Source: Maribacter luteus
GTDB taxonomy: Bacteria; Bacteroidota; Bacteroidia; Flavobacteriales; Flavobacteriaceae
Length of the DNA stretch: 64,000 bases
Assembly: GCF_009674825.1 (NCBI RefSeq)
Contig: NZ_WKJH01000004.1
Span: 62,001-126,000 of the forward strand
Direction: 5' to 3'
A model generated the notes under the pieces. That model saw nothing but the letters and a program-made list of their open reading frames with translations. It did no database searches and was not told where the DNA came from. Within the stretch, counting starts at the first letter, position 1, and every line of letters begins with the position of its first letter. This document shows positions 62,600-64,000 of the stretch, one piece after another. The position numbers were made by a program, and so were the translations under genes.

Positions 62600-63834
62600 A
62601 AATTAAACGAACATATCTAATTTTATTGGGCTGTTTCTTCGGTTTCCTGGGTTTGGCACAAGAAAGGGAATATAAGGGTAACCCCGATGAATCTTTGCTC
62701 ACAGCTCGGGAATTGGCATTTAATGGTAAACATGCCATTGCCCAAGACACTTTGAACCTTGTTTTAACCAAATATCCGAATTATAATGATGTCAGGAACT
62801 TATTGGCAAGTACTTACAGCTGGGATGGTGATTATGATGAAGCAAGAAAACAATTCAACAAAATAACATCTATAGATAAGAAGAACAAAGAAACTTGGAT
62901 TGCCGCCATCAAGAATGAAATCTATGCCAAAGAGTATTACATAGCATTGGGGTTGGCCAATAAGGCAATACGATATATAAAGGATGATGATCAGTTAACA
63001 GCCCTCAGGACTGAAATATTAAAACATACACCTGGATCTATTGAAACCTTTTCAGAAAAACCTGATGAAAATACCGGGAAATCCATTTTAGAAGAAAAAG
63101 TATATAAGAACAGTATAGCCATATCAAATAGTTACGATGTTTTTGATAAGGCCTATGATCCAATGATCTATTCTAGTCTAGAATATAAAAGAGCGACAAA
63201 AATAGGGAGCATCATACCCCGTATTAATTTCAGTAATCGTTTTCAAACCAATGGAATCCAATATGAATTGGATGCGTATCCAAAATTCTCTAAAAAAATA
63301 TATGCCTATACCAACTATGCATTCTCAGATGCCCCAACTTTTCCAAATCATAGGGTAGGGGCTGAATTATATGCTAATTTGCCCAAATCCATGGAAATCT
63401 CGGCAGGTGTTCGTTATCTAGATTTTAAAACTACGCAAACGAACATTATCACCGGAAGCCTAGGTATGTACCGGGGCAATTATTATATTTCTGCGAGGCC
63501 CTACATATCTCTTAATAAAGATAGACCCGTTGGGGTTTCGGGAACGATCCTAGGGCGTAAATATTTAAAAGACGGTGAGAACTACTTCGGTATAATGGCA
63601 GGTTATGGATACTCTGCGGATTTAAGACAATTAAGGGATGGTGATGAACTATTGGCAGAGACCATTCTTTATGTAGAATCCCAACAGCTTAATCTAGAAT
63701 ATCAATTTTCAGGTAAAAAACAACCTCATTTATATAAAGCTAATTTAGGATTGACCCGTCAAGAGTTGGCCTATGATTCAGGAAATTTCTATTGGGCTGT
63801 TTCTGTCGGTTTTACTTACTACATGAAATTTTAA
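62596..63834 (+). CDS. TPR plus YaiO-family outer-membrane beta-barrel protein
   Basis: 412 residues. A signal peptide (about 1-21, ending GLAQ) is followed by TPRs (about 25-150, e.g. ASTYSWDGDYDEARKQFN) and a C-terminal barrel (about 175-412) of alternating strands ending in an aromatic residue (FTYYMKF). This matches YaiO-type barrels and, in overall plan, the TPR-plus-porin architecture of exopolysaccharide export proteins such as PgaA. I infer that it is the outer-membrane exit of the polysaccharide. Its TPRs share the SW-xx-DY pattern with the preceding protein. It is the last gene of the six-gene operon seen here. Confidence 0.87.
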   Translation: MKIKRTYLILLGCFFGFLGLAQEREYKGNPDESLLTARELAFNGKHAIAQDTLNLVLTKYPNYNDVRNLLASTYSWDGDYDEARKQFNKITSIDKKNKETWIAAIKNEIYAKEYYIALGLANKAIRYIKDDDQLTALRTEILKHTPGSIETFSEKPDENTGKSILEEKVYKNSIAISNSYDVFDKAYDPMIYSSLEYKRATKIGSIIPRINFSNRFQTNGIQYELDAYPKFSKKIYAYTNYAFSDAPTFPNHRVGAELYANLPKSMEISAGVRYLDFKTTQTNIITGSLGMYRGNYYISARPYISLNKDRPVGVSGTILGRKYLKDGENYFGIMAGYGYSADLRQLRDGDELLAETILYVESQQLNLEYQFSGKKQPHLYKANLGLTRQELAYDSGNFYWAVSVGFTYYMKF

Positions 63835-64000
63835 AGGATTTACCAAAATCATCGATGAACGGCAGGGTATCTTTTTCAGCAAAATTGGTATTCCATCAAA
63901 ATAGCAATTTTGACAACAGGAATAATTTGTTTCACCACAATTTATTGTAACAAGTGCTCGTTATGAATATGTTTACAGTATAAATTATAAACCAAATCAC
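63835..64000. other. Terminal intergenic sequence, no gene seen
   Basis: 166 AT-rich bases after the YaiO gene. A 7-bp inverted repeat AAAATTG / CAATTTT (about 63890-63914) has no strong T-tract. No reading frame or RNA gene was recognised before the window ends. Confidence 0.6.

Noticed and set aside
1-64000. CRISPR arrays, tRNA/rRNA genes, insertion sequences, prophage or plasmid features
   Set aside because: I looked through all gaps and saw no spaced direct repeats, cloverleaf-type sequences, transposase or integrase frames. The window is ordinary chromosomal sequence.

Overview
The window is a gene-dense, low-GC stretch of a Flavobacteriaceae (Bacteroidota) chromosome. The evidence is family content: the T9SS regulator PorX, the fused LpxC/FabZ protein, the fused HisB and HisIE proteins, a YaiO-type outer-membrane barrel, and TAnnTTTG-type -7 promoter boxes with little use of Shine-Dalgarno sequences. 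No tRNA, rRNA, insertion sequence, prophage or CRISPR array was seen. The genus cannot be fixed from the sequence; a marine group such as Maribacter/Zobellia/Arenibacter is a guess.

Layout. 1-3.8 kb: end of parE, parC and mscL. 3.9-9.6 kb: sterol-desaturase-like enzyme, TerC-family protein, small lipoprotein, XRE regulator, M14 carboxypeptidase, Lrp regulator, DinB protein. 9.7-18.2 kb: aroB, proline dehydrogenase, alanine dehydrogenase, a small secreted peptide gene (46 codons, with its own terminator and three operator-like repeats), tsaE, porX, an HD phosphohydrolase. 18.2-23.9 kb: lipid A block lpxD-lpxC/fabZ-lpxA, then efp, a second lpxD-like gene and sucD. 24.0-27.7 kb: fabG, a von Willebrand A membrane protein, an SPFH/prohibitin protein.

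27.7-35.6 kb: complete histidine operon, hisG-D-C-B-H-A-(DinB)-F-IE. In front of it is a leader peptide with four consecutive His codons, an 11-bp terminator hairpin, and a segment of the leader reading frame able to pair with the terminator's 5' arm. This is a textbook transcription attenuator read directly from the sequence. 36.3-38.9 kb: a vWA/AAA+ ATPase pair. 39.0-42.4 kb: two-component system and a duplicated-domain lipoprotein. 43.6-53.9 kb: truA, corA, cysM/cysE and several secreted or envelope proteins.

54.1-63.8 kb: the most unusual part. Six tightly packed genes encode a soluble hybrid kinase (HisKA-HATPase-REC-HPt), a stand-alone receiver, a membrane HEAT-repeat protein with a three-times repeated LDFLPIVV-type motif, a processive family-2 glycosyltransferase, a membrane alkaline-phosphatase-superfamily protein that seems to lack its nucleophile and a metal ligand and ends in TPRs, and a TPR plus YaiO beta-barrel outer-membrane protein. 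I infer a phosphorelay-controlled, synthase-dependent exopolysaccharide export system. Function and product are not proven by the sequence.
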